Source of the DNA: Zhongshania marina | GTDB taxonomy: Bacteria; Pseudomonadota; Gammaproteobacteria; Pseudomonadales; Spongiibacteraceae | Assembly: GCF_002915595.1 (NCBI RefSeq) | Contig: NZ_PQGG01000036.1 | Coordinates: 17,039-81,038, forward strand | DNA length: 64,000 nt | Direction: 5' to 3' | In this document: positions 25,730-34,608 of the stretch, one piece after another | Layout: every line of letters starts with the position of its first letter | Position numbering within the stretch: the stretch's first letter is position 1 | The notes under the pieces: generated by a model | What the model saw: the letters and a program-made list of their open reading frames with translations, nothing else | What the model was told of the DNA's origin: nothing | The model's database searches: none | Made by a program: the position numbers and the translations under genes

Positions 25730-26884
25730 ATGATGATAGAAAATTACCGCCCAAATTGGATGGACGAAGAATTAGACGCTGTTCAAGATATGACACGCCG
25801 CTTCGTTGCCGAACACATTACCCCAAAGCAAGAAAAATGGTACGAGCAAGGTTATACAGACCGCGAAGTCTGGCTAAAAGCGGGTGAACTCGGCATTCTT
25901 GCCCCAGATATTTCAGCCGAATACGGCGGCTCTGGCGGACACTTTGGCCATGAAGCGGTTATCGGCCACGAGCTATGCGTCTCGGGTGATAGTAGCTGGC
26001 GCACCTGTAAGCAAATTCATGTTATTGCGGCCCACTATATTGAGCGCTACGGCACCGAGGAGCAAAAACAACGCTGGCTCCCAGGTATTTGCAGTGGCGA
26101 ATTAATCGCGGGCATGGGCATGACCGAGCCCGACGGCGGCACTGATTTACAAAACATGCGCACCAAGGCCATTCGCGACGGTGACAATTACCGGATCAGC
26201 GGCTCAAAAACCTTTATCACCAACGGTTCAACCGCCGACATCTTAATTCTGGCGACAAAAACCGACCCCAGCCAAAAAGCTAAGGGCGTTTCACTCTTCA
26301 TTTTTGAAACCAAAACCCCAGGCTTCAGCGTGAGCAAGCGCCTGAAAAAAATTGGCTTGCACGGCTCCGACACCGCAGAATTATTCTTCGACGACTGTGT
26401 TGTGCCAGCCGACCGTTTACTCGGCGAAGTAGAAGGCAAGGGTTTTTATCAAATGATGCAAGACCTTACCTATGAGCGGGCATTAACTGGCGTGAATTGC
26501 GCTGCGGTCATGGAGCACGCTCTTAACGTCTCTGCAGAGTACGCCCACGAGCGCAAAATGTTTGGCGGTAAATTAATAGACTTGCAAAACACTCGCTTTG
26601 TACTGGCCGAGGTAAAAACCCAAGCAACGATTGCACGGGTTTTTGTCGACTTTACCGTTGAACAAATGATCAAAGGTAATATGACCAGCGACCTCGCCTC
26701 CATGAGTAAATGGTGGATGAGTGACACCCACAGCGAAGTGATTAACCGTTGCTTACAACTCTTCGGTGGCCACGGCTATATACTCGAATACCCAATTGCG
26801 CGTATGTATGTCGATGCTCGTATTGAGTCTATTTACGCCGGCGCCAATGAAGTACTAAAAGACCTCATTGGGCGTAATATCTAA
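25730..26884 (+). CDS. Acyl-CoA dehydrogenase (LCAD/IVD-like)
   Basis: A 384-residue FAD enzyme of the usual acyl-CoA dehydrogenase size. The FAD/substrate motif GMGMTEPDGGTDLQNM, the central HERKMFGGKLIDLQNTR and the C-terminal LFGGHGYILEYPIARMYVDAR are all present. Where medium-chain enzymes have the catalytic Glu in YEGT, this one has IYAGANEV; instead an E lies in helix G (LTYERALTG), the position used by long-chain and isovaleryl-CoA dehydrogenases. It introduces an alpha-beta double bond and passes electrons to ETF. It is divergent from the ligase. Two consecutive ATG codons leave the start ambiguous by one residue. Confidence 0.93.
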   Translation: MMIENYRPNWMDEELDAVQDMTRRFVAEHITPKQEKWYEQGYTDREVWLKAGELGILAPDISAEYGGSGGHFGHEAVIGHELCVSGDSSWRTCKQIHVIAAHYIERYGTEEQKQRWLPGICSGELIAGMGMTEPDGGTDLQNMRTKAIRDGDNYRISGSKTFITNGSTADILILATKTDPSQKAKGVSLFIFETKTPGFSVSKRLKKIGLHGSDTAELFFDDCVVPADRLLGEVEGKGFYQMMQDLTYERALTGVNCAAVMEHALNVSAEYAHERKMFGGKLIDLQNTRFVLAEVKTQATIARVFVDFTVEQMIKGNMTSDLASMSKWWMSDTHSEVINRCLQLFGGHGYILEYPIARMYVDARIESIYAGANEVLKDLIGRNI

Positions 26885-26896
26885 AGCCTCACTCCA

Positions 26897-26939
26897 CCAC
26901 TATTCGTCGGCGAAGCTAAATAAGTACGACGAATAGTGG
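26897..26939. terminator. Long-loop hairpin built from regulon half-sites
   Basis: CCACTATTCGTCG (26897-26909) and CGACGAATAGTGG (26927-26939) are exact 13-bp arms around a 17-base loop, 12 bp after the dehydrogenase stop codon. The inner ends are TCGTCG and CGACGA as in the regulon palindrome, but the spacing is 17 bases, not four. It may be a terminator or a looped site; no T-run follows. Confidence 0.5.
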
Positions 26940-27051
26940 CCACAAACTCCCCGCCTTATTTTTATCTATTCCAGCACCAAGCTTAGTCCTATTTTAAGTG
27001 CCAGTAATTTGTGCGGCTCGCGACGCCATCGACAAAATGCATAGCCACAAC

Positions 27052-27076
27052 AAAAAACGCCACCCGAAGGTGGCGT
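27052..27076 (-). terminator. Rho-independent terminator of the beta-helix/cytochrome gene
   Basis: Read leftward, ACGCCACC-TTCG-GGTGGCGT is followed by TTTTT, a strong GNRA/UUCG-type stem-loop with a T-run, 24 bp after the stop codon at 27101. Confidence 0.9.
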
Positions 27077-27100
27077 CGTTAATCTCGCAGTAAATTCGCC

Positions 27101-30100
27101 TTAGAGGAAACCACCTACAGGTAGCAAATCACCTAAAGGTAAGCACTGCCCGCCGATAAGCGGAATTTCATCAGGAGCACACAGGCCGCCGCTGCTTCCG
27201 CCGCTACTGCTGGTATTACAGGCGTCGGCGTTATCGTAGCTGCTGTCTACAACATCGTTAATCCACTTGGTAACCAAGTCAAAGGCTGCGCCGTGAACAG
27301 TGCTCCGCGCAATGGGCGGCATACGCGACGCTAGCGTCGTCGCTTCGGGCCCTAAGCGGTAAGGCAAAATAGATTCCGCCGCGTTTCCTGGCACGATGTC
27401 ATATTCACGACCGCCTCTACCTTCGGTGCCACTCGCGGTTGGGCCTTTGCATATACCAAAGGTATCGTTTACTGAGCGGAATACATCGAGGTAAAAACCA
27501 GTATTCTGTGCCAAACCACGCGGGTTGTGGCAGTGCGCACAGTTCACCTCTAAGTATGAACGAACACGCGCTTCAATATCTTGGTCACTGCCGGCGGTAA
27601 AGCCAGAGTCACCAGGAACATTGAAGATTGGGTTACGCTCTACCGCTTTCAAATACGAGGTAGCCTGATCAAGCTCAAGATTACTTGGGCAGTTTTTCAT
27701 TAGGCCGTTTTGGCACCAGTAAACCAGCTGATTTTTGCCATTCACAGGATGCATATCCATGCCTGTTGGCAACGACGATTCACTCACGTAAGGACGGTTT
27801 AAATTACGTGCCTTCGGCCCTATCGGTGCTGCGCCAGTTTCTGCATCGTCATTGGCGTGACAGCTCTGGCACTGGTTTGCATTCGGGAGTGTGTAAGCAT
27901 CGGTCGATCCAACATAATGCTCACCACTATTCACATCATGGTAATTCCAACTAGCACTTATAACGGCACCCTGCTGCTTCAAGCGCGCCACTTTCTGACC
28001 GTTTTCTTCAAACCACTGGTATTCCAAACCTTCCCAATATAACTGGCCACCACTGGTTTGACGTTTAATAATCAAACGCGTTTCCGCGGCGTACTCGCTT
28101 TGGCTGGGCTCGTCAGTAAAGGAAAAGGTCTTCGCTAAAATAGTGCCGACTGGGAACAAAATTGCCGCATTGGCGCTGTCATTTCCATCGCGGTAAATAG
28201 CCTGTTCACCCTCAGGAATATAGGCCACACGATACTTGGTGGAATAGTCAGAAAAGAGCTTGGTATTTAGAACAAAGGGAACACCTTGTCCATTTGGCAA
28301 ACTCGTTGGATCTTGCGGATCACTGAATAAATGATACTGATCCAAACGCGGACAATTTACACGGTAGGCATCTGCATTGATCTCGCCTTCAGGCACATCG
28401 AGCCCACAAAGCTGATCAATAAGTGCCTGTGATGGCGCAGGGTCAATGTTTCCAGACGGAACAAACTCCGGTATTACAATAGGCGGTAACGCTGCCATAT
28501 TACTACCGTAGGCATCATCACAGAGGTGTGGAATTATATCGGTATCCACTGGGAAGTTAGGAAGACTAGTAAGAATGTCTAAGATGTCTTCTGGGCCTGA
28601 CGGTGGCAGATATAACAATGCCTCTAGACCTTCAGTACCGTGGAAATTAGCGAAGGTAGCGCTATCGCTGTCAAAATTATTGCTAGTATCTATACAGGAA
28701 TACCACCACAGCGGCTTTTTACGTTCACCAGCCTCATTAAATTTATAGGCATTGTAGCGGCAAGACGGGTTGGGGTACTGATTACCTGAAATAGGCTTGC
28801 CTTCCGCATCTGCAGGAACGGGATCACCCTTGCTGTCAGTTGGGTAAGGACAGTCAGCGCTGTATTCGTCTTCATAGCCATCCCATGCGATATGGGCACC
28901 ACGATACTGCCCAGCCCCAACTAACATTTTTAGACCGATTAACATTGGGAATGCTGACGTGACCTGTTCCCCGCCGGTATCGATAATAGCGGCAAAATCT
29001 GGCAGAGGCAGATCGTTACCATTATTTTTAAAGGTGTTATTCCAAATGTGCACACCTTCGCTATATAAATCCATTCGACGATCACCAGGCACGCCAAATA
29101 GTTTATAACTCGTGTGCACAATACCGGCAGTACCGTTGTTTTCGAAGGTATTCTCAAATATATCGATTTTGTCGTAACCCATAGTCAACATACCAGTACC
29201 GCGAGGTACGTTTGATACGATGCTACCGGGCTCGGCAAAGTTATAGGTGTTGTTATTCCGCGAAATATTGCCGTACATACGCGTGCGGCTACCATAGCGA
29301 GTTAAGCCGTCTAGGTCATAAACCAAGAAGCCGCCGGTATTACACTCCGACACATTGTCTACGTACTCACCGCCGCGAACGTTTTCTATTTCAAAGCCGA
29401 ATACATTATAAGCTGAACGACTCTTACGAATAATGGCGTTATCAGTCTGCCCCACATATATACCAGCGTCGGACGCACCAACCGACTCAGCAAACTCAAC
29501 CAAAATATTCTGTGAATTCACGGGGTAAATACCGTAGCGGCCAGACAGCTTACTTACGGTGTAATCCGGTGAGGTGGTGTCAGTCTCTAAGGGATTAGGA
29601 TTATCAGGGTTGTGACGAGCAGGGTCGGTACACGCAACATTCAACTTGGTTTTATAGTTCGCTGCGGTAATTGTATCTTCGCCAGGTAAGTTGCGGCCGC
29701 TAGACCAAAATGCGCGAACGCGACGCAGTGTACCGTGATCCACCCCCTGCAATTTAAATGCATCACCAGGCGAATCGAGAACCGTTAAATCTTCAACAGT
29801 GATTCCACGCACGGTGGTAGCCAAAAACCCTTCCTGTGAACCACTGTTCTTGAAAGAAAGTACGGTTTTATCCATACCTTGGCCTTTTACCAAAATATCT
29901 TCGGTACCTGAGATCTGGATACCCGAGGTCAGCTCAAAATAGCCTTCGCCAAACTCAATAACATCCTTTGGCTTAACCTCGATCATCGCCAATAGCATCT
30001 CGTTAGACGCATTTGGGCCGGATTCAATAAAGAATGTTCTACCCTGGGCACCACCAGTATCGGGATTACCACCAGTGTCTGGATTACCGCCAGTATCGGG

Positions 30101-30460
30101 ATTACCGCCAGTATCGGGATTACCTCCGGTATCGGGATTACCTCCGGTATCGGGATTACCACCGGTATCGGGATTACCGCCAGTGTCTGGATTACCGCCA
30201 GTGTCTGGATTACCGCCAGTGTCTGGATTACCGCCAGTGTCTGGATTACCGCCGGTATCTGGGTTGCCACCGGTGTCTGGATTACCGCCGGTATCTGGGT
30301 TGCCGCCGGTGTCTGGATTACCACCTGTATCTGGGTTGCTTCCTGCGTCTGGCGTATTACTAGCTTTAGTAGAAATACTATTCGAGCCTCCGCAGCCGAC
30401 CAGTACTAGCACTAAGGCTACTAGGATAACTCTCATTAAGTCTTTACTTAGCTTCTGCAT
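27101..30460 (-). CDS. Lipoprotein fusing parallel beta-helix and diheme cytochrome c domains
   Basis: About 1119 residues from ATG 30460, the likely start because a lipoprotein signal follows (MRVILVALVLVLVGCGG, lipobox LVGC). Domain order: lipobox; sixteen NPDTGG repeats as a flexible linker; a right-handed parallel beta-helix of about 350 residues with turns such as GTLRRVRAFWSSGRN and NILVEFAESVGASDAGIYVG; then a diheme cytochrome with CQSCH and, later, CAHCH. The halves match families usually encoded as adjacent genes (the SO_2929/SO_2930 type, TIGR03805 and TIGR03806), here joined. It should be membrane-anchored, facing the periplasm or cell surface; the family's function is unknown. 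The C-terminal IPLIGGQCLPLGDLL resembles the small exported proteins at 4998 and 8067. Confidence 0.88.
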   Translation of the reverse strand: MQKLSKDLMRVILVALVLVLVGCGGSNSISTKASNTPDAGSNPDTGGNPDTGGNPDTGGNPDTGGNPDTGGNPDTGGNPDTGGNPDTGGNPDTGGNPDTGGNPDTGGNPDTGGNPDTGGNPDTGGNPDTGGNPDTGGAQGRTFFIESGPNASNEMLLAMIEVKPKDVIEFGEGYFELTSGIQISGTEDILVKGQGMDKTVLSFKNSGSQEGFLATTVRGITVEDLTVLDSPGDAFKLQGVDHGTLRRVRAFWSSGRNLPGEDTITAANYKTKLNVACTDPARHNPDNPNPLETDTTSPDYTVSKLSGRYGIYPVNSQNILVEFAESVGASDAGIYVGQTDNAIIRKSRSAYNVFGFEIENVRGGEYVDNVSECNTGGFLVYDLDGLTRYGSRTRMYGNISRNNNTYNFAEPGSIVSNVPRGTGMLTMGYDKIDIFENTFENNGTAGIVHTSYKLFGVPGDRRMDLYSEGVHIWNNTFKNNGNDLPLPDFAAIIDTGGEQVTSAFPMLIGLKMLVGAGQYRGAHIAWDGYEDEYSADCPYPTDSKGDPVPADAEGKPISGNQYPNPSCRYNAYKFNEAGERKKPLWWYSCIDTSNNFDSDSATFANFHGTEGLEALLYLPPSGPEDILDILTSLPNFPVDTDIIPHLCDDAYGSNMAALPPIVIPEFVPSGNIDPAPSQALIDQLCGLDVPEGEINADAYRVNCPRLDQYHLFSDPQDPTSLPNGQGVPFVLNTKLFSDYSTKYRVAYIPEGEQAIYRDGNDSANAAILFPVGTILAKTFSFTDEPSQSEYAAETRLIIKRQTSGGQLYWEGLEYQWFEENGQKVARLKQQGAVISASWNYHDVNSGEHYVGSTDAYTLPNANQCQSCHANDDAETGAAPIGPKARNLNRPYVSESSLPTGMDMHPVNGKNQLVYWCQNGLMKNCPSNLELDQATSYLKAVERNPIFNVPGDSGFTAGSDQDIEARVRSYLEVNCAHCHNPRGLAQNTGFYLDVFRSVNDTFGICKGPTASGTEGRGGREYDIVPGNAAESILPYRLGPEATTLASRMPPIARSTVHGAAFDLVTKWINDVVDSSYDNADACNTSSSGGSSGGLCAPDEIPLIGGQCLPLGDLLPVGGFL
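30051..30338 (-). repeat. Sixteen-copy 18-bp coding minisatellite (NPDTGG)
   Basis: Sixteen consecutive 18-bp units encode NPDTGG in the linker after the lipoprotein anchor; a seventeenth degenerate unit follows. Units 8-11 counted from 30051 are identical and others fall into two or three sequence classes, as expected of recent slippage and homogenisation. Copy number probably varies between strains. Confidence 0.95.
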
Positions 30461-30602
30461 TTCTTCAAGCCTATAATCAATTGCGAAGCAGAGCGGCTTA
30501 TCGTTATTGTCCACCACTTCTACTCTGGTATTCCCCAAACTCCTATGCTAGCAAGTATAAATTTGCGTACAATGGAAATTCGTGTCGACTACAGGTTAAT
30601 TC

Positions 30603-31622
30603 GTGACAAAGCACGCACACTCAATAACAACAAGCCTGCCATGGGCACAAATGACCGCCCAAGTCATTGCAGAAGGCGCTAATGTAAATCGCGAGCACCT
30701 ATTTAAAGAAGCTAAGCTAGAAGCTAATGCGTGGCAGTTGCTCACAAGGGTAAACCAAGACGATTTGACCGCCCTATGGAAAGCGGCAGATGACTTGGGA
30801 GCACCACCAGATATCGGGCTCGGTGTATTAAAGCATTTCCACTTTCGCACCTTAGGCCCCCTCGCCTTTAAAATGATGGTCGCGCCTACCTTCCGGCAAT
30901 CGATTCTAGAGGCACTCCACCAAATTTCGCTGGTTAGCGAGGTATGGCGATTTGCACTGACTGAGCAAAATGCGCTCGGGGTAATGAAATTTCGGCTTTC
31001 TAATCCCGATATGGAGATCACCCATCATTCCTACGACGCCTTTATCAGCGCCTGTACACGAATGATGCAAGACTGCTTTCCCGTGGAAATCTACAAATTT
31101 TCGGAAATCTGGTTTGCCCACGCAGACTTCGGCCTTAGGGAAAAATACGAGCGACAATTAGGCTGCCACTGCAAATTTAATATGAACGAATATGCACTAT
31201 GTGTAGACGCCAGACTGCTCGACATTCCATTGGCCTCTGCCGACACCGAGCTGTACGAGTCGCTGGACTATCGTCTCGACCACCAAACACGCAATCTGAA
31301 AAATTTAAGCGAGAATATCGAAAGAGCTATTCTCGCTCTTATCGATCAAGGTATCACCCCATCTCGCAATACCGTAGCGGGTAAATTGGGTTTGGGCGAA
31401 CGCACCCTACTACGCCGGCTAAAGGAAGAAGAATTAACTTATAAAGAAATACACGAACAGGTATTTGAGAAACTCGCGCGGCAATGGCTGCAGCGCGGTG
31501 AATCGATGAATACGATTGCAGAGCGACTTGGCTACGCCGACGCGGCATCCTTCAGAAAAATGCTCAAACGCAGAACGGGATTGAGTATTCGTGAATTAAG
31601 AGGACTCGACGCCAGCGACTAA
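30603..31622 (+). CDS. AraC-family regulator with arabinose-binding-like N-terminal domain (OruR type)
   Basis: A 339-residue regulator beginning at GTG, with AGG eight to nine bases ahead. The N-terminal 190 residues match the fold found before AraC domains in OruR, ArgR-like and catabolic regulators (ALWKAADDLGAPPDIGLGVL and following). The C-terminal 90 residues carry two helix-turn-helices, LGLGERTLLRRLKEEELTYKEI and IAERLGYADAASFRKMLKRRTG. It is divergent from the beta-helix/cytochrome gene and converges on the CoA-transferase that ends the dioxygenase operon. It may regulate either. The effector is probably a pathway intermediate. Confidence 0.92.
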   Translation: MTKHAHSITTSLPWAQMTAQVIAEGANVNREHLFKEAKLEANAWQLLTRVNQDDLTALWKAADDLGAPPDIGLGVLKHFHFRTLGPLAFKMMVAPTFRQSILEALHQISLVSEVWRFALTEQNALGVMKFRLSNPDMEITHHSYDAFISACTRMMQDCFPVEIYKFSEIWFAHADFGLREKYERQLGCHCKFNMNEYALCVDARLLDIPLASADTELYESLDYRLDHQTRNLKNLSENIERAILALIDQGITPSRNTVAGKLGLGERTLLRRLKEEELTYKEIHEQVFEKLARQWLQRGESMNTIAERLGYADAASFRKMLKRRTGLSIRELRGLDASD

Positions 31623-31639
31623 GATAAGAACATTATTCG

Positions 31640-32860
31640 CTATGACGCCGGCCCCGCCACAATTCCAGAATCATAATAACGACCATATTCAGCCGAGCTT
31701 AGGCCCAGAACGTCGCACAATACCGACTCGGTATGAGCGCCCAAAACTGGCGCGGGTTTAGCGCCGTCACGCCCACTGCCGAAATTAAGTGGAATTGAGG
31801 GCGATAAAATAGTGCCTACCCCAGCCTGCTCAACCTTATTGAACATGGGATTTTTTTCAGAGCAAGAATCATCGGTTTTCACCATCTGACTTACCGACTG
31901 ATAGCGCCCCCAACAGACGCCATTGGCATCGAAGGCTTTAGCAACGTCAGCAAAAGGTCGCGCCTTAATCCATGGGCCGACTAATGCCGCAATCCCTTCG
32001 CGAGCTTTAAAGCGCTCACCTTCCAAATCGAGGTTTACACCCAAGTTAGCCGCCAATTGCTTAATTTGCTCAGCGATATCACAGGCATTTACCAAGGACT
32101 GCCACTGCTTCTCAGAAAGACCAACAACCATCACCCGCTCATTATCGGCTGTAAGAAAATCGCGACCGAAAGCACCGAATAAGTCGTTGCCACAGCGCTC
32201 GCGCTCTACACCCAACTCTGCTTCGGCGATAAATCCAAGATGCCCCATCACCGCCAGCGCCACATCTTCCAAAGGCAGTTTAACGTGCTGGCCTTCGCCC
32301 TTGCGGCTGCGATGACGCTCTGCCGCTAACAAACCCACCGCCGCCATTTGACCGGTAATCAGGTCCCAGGCCGGCAGCACGTGATTCACCACACCCTCGT
32401 AACCCTGTGGGCCAGTCAACATTGGCAGACCAATAGCAGGGTTTAAGGTGTAGTCAACGGCAGATCCGCCGTGGCGGTCGCCCTGTATGGTGAGCTGAAT
32501 CAAATCTGCGCGACGCTTACTCAGCTCTTCGTAAGACAACCACCCCCGCGCAGGGAAATTGGTCAGCAACATACCGGCATCATCGCCATCGGCACTAATA
32601 AGCGCCTGTGCCAATTCACGACCCTCAGGCTTGGCAATATCAATCGCCACTGAGCGCTTGGATTTATTTAAACCAGCCCAAAACAAACTTGTATTGTCTT
32701 TGGTTACCGGCCAGCGTCGATAATCCAAACCACCCTGAGGGCGGTCGATACGAATCACATCGGCTCCCATCTGCGCCAAGGTCATGCCGCCAAGTGGCGC
32801 GGCAACAAAAGCAGATAGCTCCACCACCCGCATACCACTGAGAATACCGCTGCTGATCAT
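31640..32860 (-). CDS. CaiB/BaiF family III CoA-transferase
   Basis: A 406-residue family III CoA-transferase. The N-terminal GMRVVELSAFVAAPLGGMTLAQMGADVIRID is typical, as are RRWPVTKDNTSLFWAGLNKSKRSVAIDI and the active-site Asp in AWDLITGQMAAVGLLAAERHRSRKGEGQHV. Such enzymes move CoA between dicarboxylates or similar acids. It overlaps the upstream acyl-CoA dehydrogenase by four bases (ATGA), so it is translationally coupled and the last gene of the long operon. With the lyase, hydratase and dehydrogenase beside it the set resembles itaconate degradation (Ict/Ich/Ccl), where this would be the itaconate CoA-transferase. That substrate is an inference. Confidence 0.92.
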   Translation of the reverse strand: MISSGILSGMRVVELSAFVAAPLGGMTLAQMGADVIRIDRPQGGLDYRRWPVTKDNTSLFWAGLNKSKRSVAIDIAKPEGRELAQALISADGDDAGMLLTNFPARGWLSYEELSKRRADLIQLTIQGDRHGGSAVDYTLNPAIGLPMLTGPQGYEGVVNHVLPAWDLITGQMAAVGLLAAERHRSRKGEGQHVKLPLEDVALAVMGHLGFIAEAELGVERERCGNDLFGAFGRDFLTADNERVMVVGLSEKQWQSLVNACDIAEQIKQLAANLGVNLDLEGERFKAREGIAALVGPWIKARPFADVAKAFDANGVCWGRYQSVSQMVKTDDSCSEKNPMFNKVEQAGVGTILSPSIPLNFGSGRDGAKPAPVLGAHTESVLCDVLGLSSAEYGRYYDSGIVAGPAS

Positions 32861-34545
32861 GCCGCCTGCTCCTTTAGCGCCGCCTCAAGCAAGCTGCGAG
32901 CGATAACTTTGAGAGCCAGGGTTTCTTCCGCACCTTCAAAAATCGATAAAACCCGCGCATCCACAAAGTAGCGACTTACCGGCATTTCTTCGGCGTAACC
33001 CATACCACCGTGAATTTGTAGGGCTTCGCGGGTAACAAGTTCGGCAGAGCGACAAGCAAACAATTTAACCAAGCTGGCTTCCATGCGACCGCCGCCCTGA
33101 TCTAATAATTCAGCAATCGAATACGCCAAATGACGACTAGCAGAATAACGCGCTGCCATTTTGGCGAGTTTCGCCGAGGTTAGGGAGTAGTCAATAAGCG
33201 GTGAACCAAATACCTTGCGCTCTTCAGCGTAGCGCAAGCCCGCCAACAGCGCTGCCCGCATCACCCCACTAGCACGGGCAGCGGTTTGCATACGCCCACC
33301 CATCATGCCCGCCATGGTGTAATAAAATCCTTTGCCCAAGCCGCCTTCTTCACCAATGACGTTGGCGTCGGGTACAAAATAATTTTCAAAGGACACATCA
33401 AAGGAATGCATGCCACGATAGCCAATGGTTGGAATCGCGCGGCCAATAATGCGCCCGCCACCCTCTTGAACGTGATCGAACTCATGGCCTTCAAAAGATG
33501 GCTTTTCAGCCAACAATAAACTCAAACCTTTATAACCTTTGCTCTTATCTGGATCGGTGCGGGTGACCACCATCATCACCCCAGCCTTACCGGCAAAGGT
33601 ACACCAGGTTTTAGCGCCATTAAGTAACCAGCCACCCTCGCAGCGGGTACCTCGCATTGTTAAGCTCGCAACATCTGAACCGTAGTCGGGTTCAGTAATG
33701 GCGATACCACACAGCGGATTACCCTGCGCAATACGCGGCAACCAATCTTTCTTCTGAGCCTCTGTACCGCCAGCCAACAAAGCGCGAGACAATATTTCTG
33801 GCCGCGTAATTAAACTGCCAGCCGCCGCTAATGACGCTTCTGACAAGGCTTCTGTCACCACTACCATCGTCATATTGTCGTCGCGATCATCCGGTGCGCT
33901 GCCGCCGTATTGCTCGGGAATCGACAAACCAAATACCCCCATCTCCCGCAGCGGTTGCAATAACTCAGCTTCTGGAACGATAAGGTCGTGGCGATGAATT
34001 TCTTCCGCCAAAGGTGCCACCGCTTCGCTGGCAAAACGGCTGAACATATCCTGCACCATCGTCAGGTCTTCGTTCAGGCTAATGCGCGCTATCTGGCTAG
34101 GGTCACGGGACAAAAGCTGGGCGGTTTCCAATAGGAAACTGTCCGACAGCGCAACACGGCGCAGGGTGCGACTGCTGGCATCGGCATGAACCGCACTGAG
34201 CTTGTCGTCTGGCAAATTCAAATCTAGCAAAATGGATTCTAAGCGATCGCGAATTAAGGTCAGCGCTTCGGCAACAAATACCATCGCTAAACGCTGCTCT
34301 AGCTCACTGCTCTGCTCCCCCAATACGGCAACAGCGCGTTCCGCCGCCAACAACTCTGCATTAGCCCACGCCAGCTCAAAGCTAGATACTTGCTGCGCAT
34401 CTAATTGGGCACTGCTTAATGTGCCATTTTCGGTGCAGCGCTGCGCCAACGCAGAAGTGGCAACAGCCAAAACGCTGCGTAAACTTTGCAGCAGTGTCGC
34501 TGTGTTAGTTGCACTGGGTAAATCTGCCATCGAGTGTTTATTCAT
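32857..34545 (-). CDS. Large acyl-CoA dehydrogenase with N-terminal helical extension
   Basis: About 562 residues from ATG 34545, much longer than the usual 380-400. The first 160 residues form an alpha-helical, alanine/leucine-rich extension with no recognised domain. From about 160 the standard fold follows: FASEAVAPLAEEIHRHDL, GIAITEPDYGSDVASLTMRGTRCEGGWLLNGAKTW, EERKVFGSPLIDYSLT and IHGGMGYAEEMPVSRYFVDAR, with the catalytic Glu in IFEGAEETL. It oxidises an acyl-CoA to the enoyl-CoA. Similar extended enzymes accompany itaconate-type and steroid/branched-acid gene sets. It starts 64 bp downstream of the lyase gene. An upstream TTG (34554) is also in frame but less likely. Confidence 0.92.
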   Translation of the reverse strand: MNKHSMADLPSATNTATLLQSLRSVLAVATSALAQRCTENGTLSSAQLDAQQVSSFELAWANAELLAAERAVAVLGEQSSELEQRLAMVFVAEALTLIRDRLESILLDLNLPDDKLSAVHADASSRTLRRVALSDSFLLETAQLLSRDPSQIARISLNEDLTMVQDMFSRFASEAVAPLAEEIHRHDLIVPEAELLQPLREMGVFGLSIPEQYGGSAPDDRDDNMTMVVVTEALSEASLAAAGSLITRPEILSRALLAGGTEAQKKDWLPRIAQGNPLCGIAITEPDYGSDVASLTMRGTRCEGGWLLNGAKTWCTFAGKAGVMMVVTRTDPDKSKGYKGLSLLLAEKPSFEGHEFDHVQEGGGRIIGRAIPTIGYRGMHSFDVSFENYFVPDANVIGEEGGLGKGFYYTMAGMMGGRMQTAARASGVMRAALLAGLRYAEERKVFGSPLIDYSLTSAKLAKMAARYSASRHLAYSIAELLDQGGGRMEASLVKLFACRSAELVTREALQIHGGMGYAEEMPVSRYFVDARVLSIFEGAEETLALKVIARSLLEAALKEQAA

Positions 34546-34608
34546 GCTATGCAAGCGCCTGTTTCACACAGGTCGCCTCCTTGACGTAATTTCTGTAAGC
34601 GTAATAAA

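Noticed and set aside
30051..30338. Sixteen-fold repeat as a possible CRISPR array.
   Set aside because: Units are contiguous 18-bp coding repeats without spacers and no cas genes are present.
30034..30476. Long repetitive open frames (for example GLPPVS repeats) on the plus strand over the minisatellite.
   Set aside because: They are the complement of the NPDTGG repeat in the lipoprotein gene; any 18-bp repeat without stops opens several frames. No start signal or domain supports them.
30461..30538. Upstream TTG start for the beta-helix/cytochrome lipoprotein.
   Set aside because: It would add 26 residues before the lipoprotein signal peptide and block its export; the ATG at 30460 puts the signal at the N-terminus.
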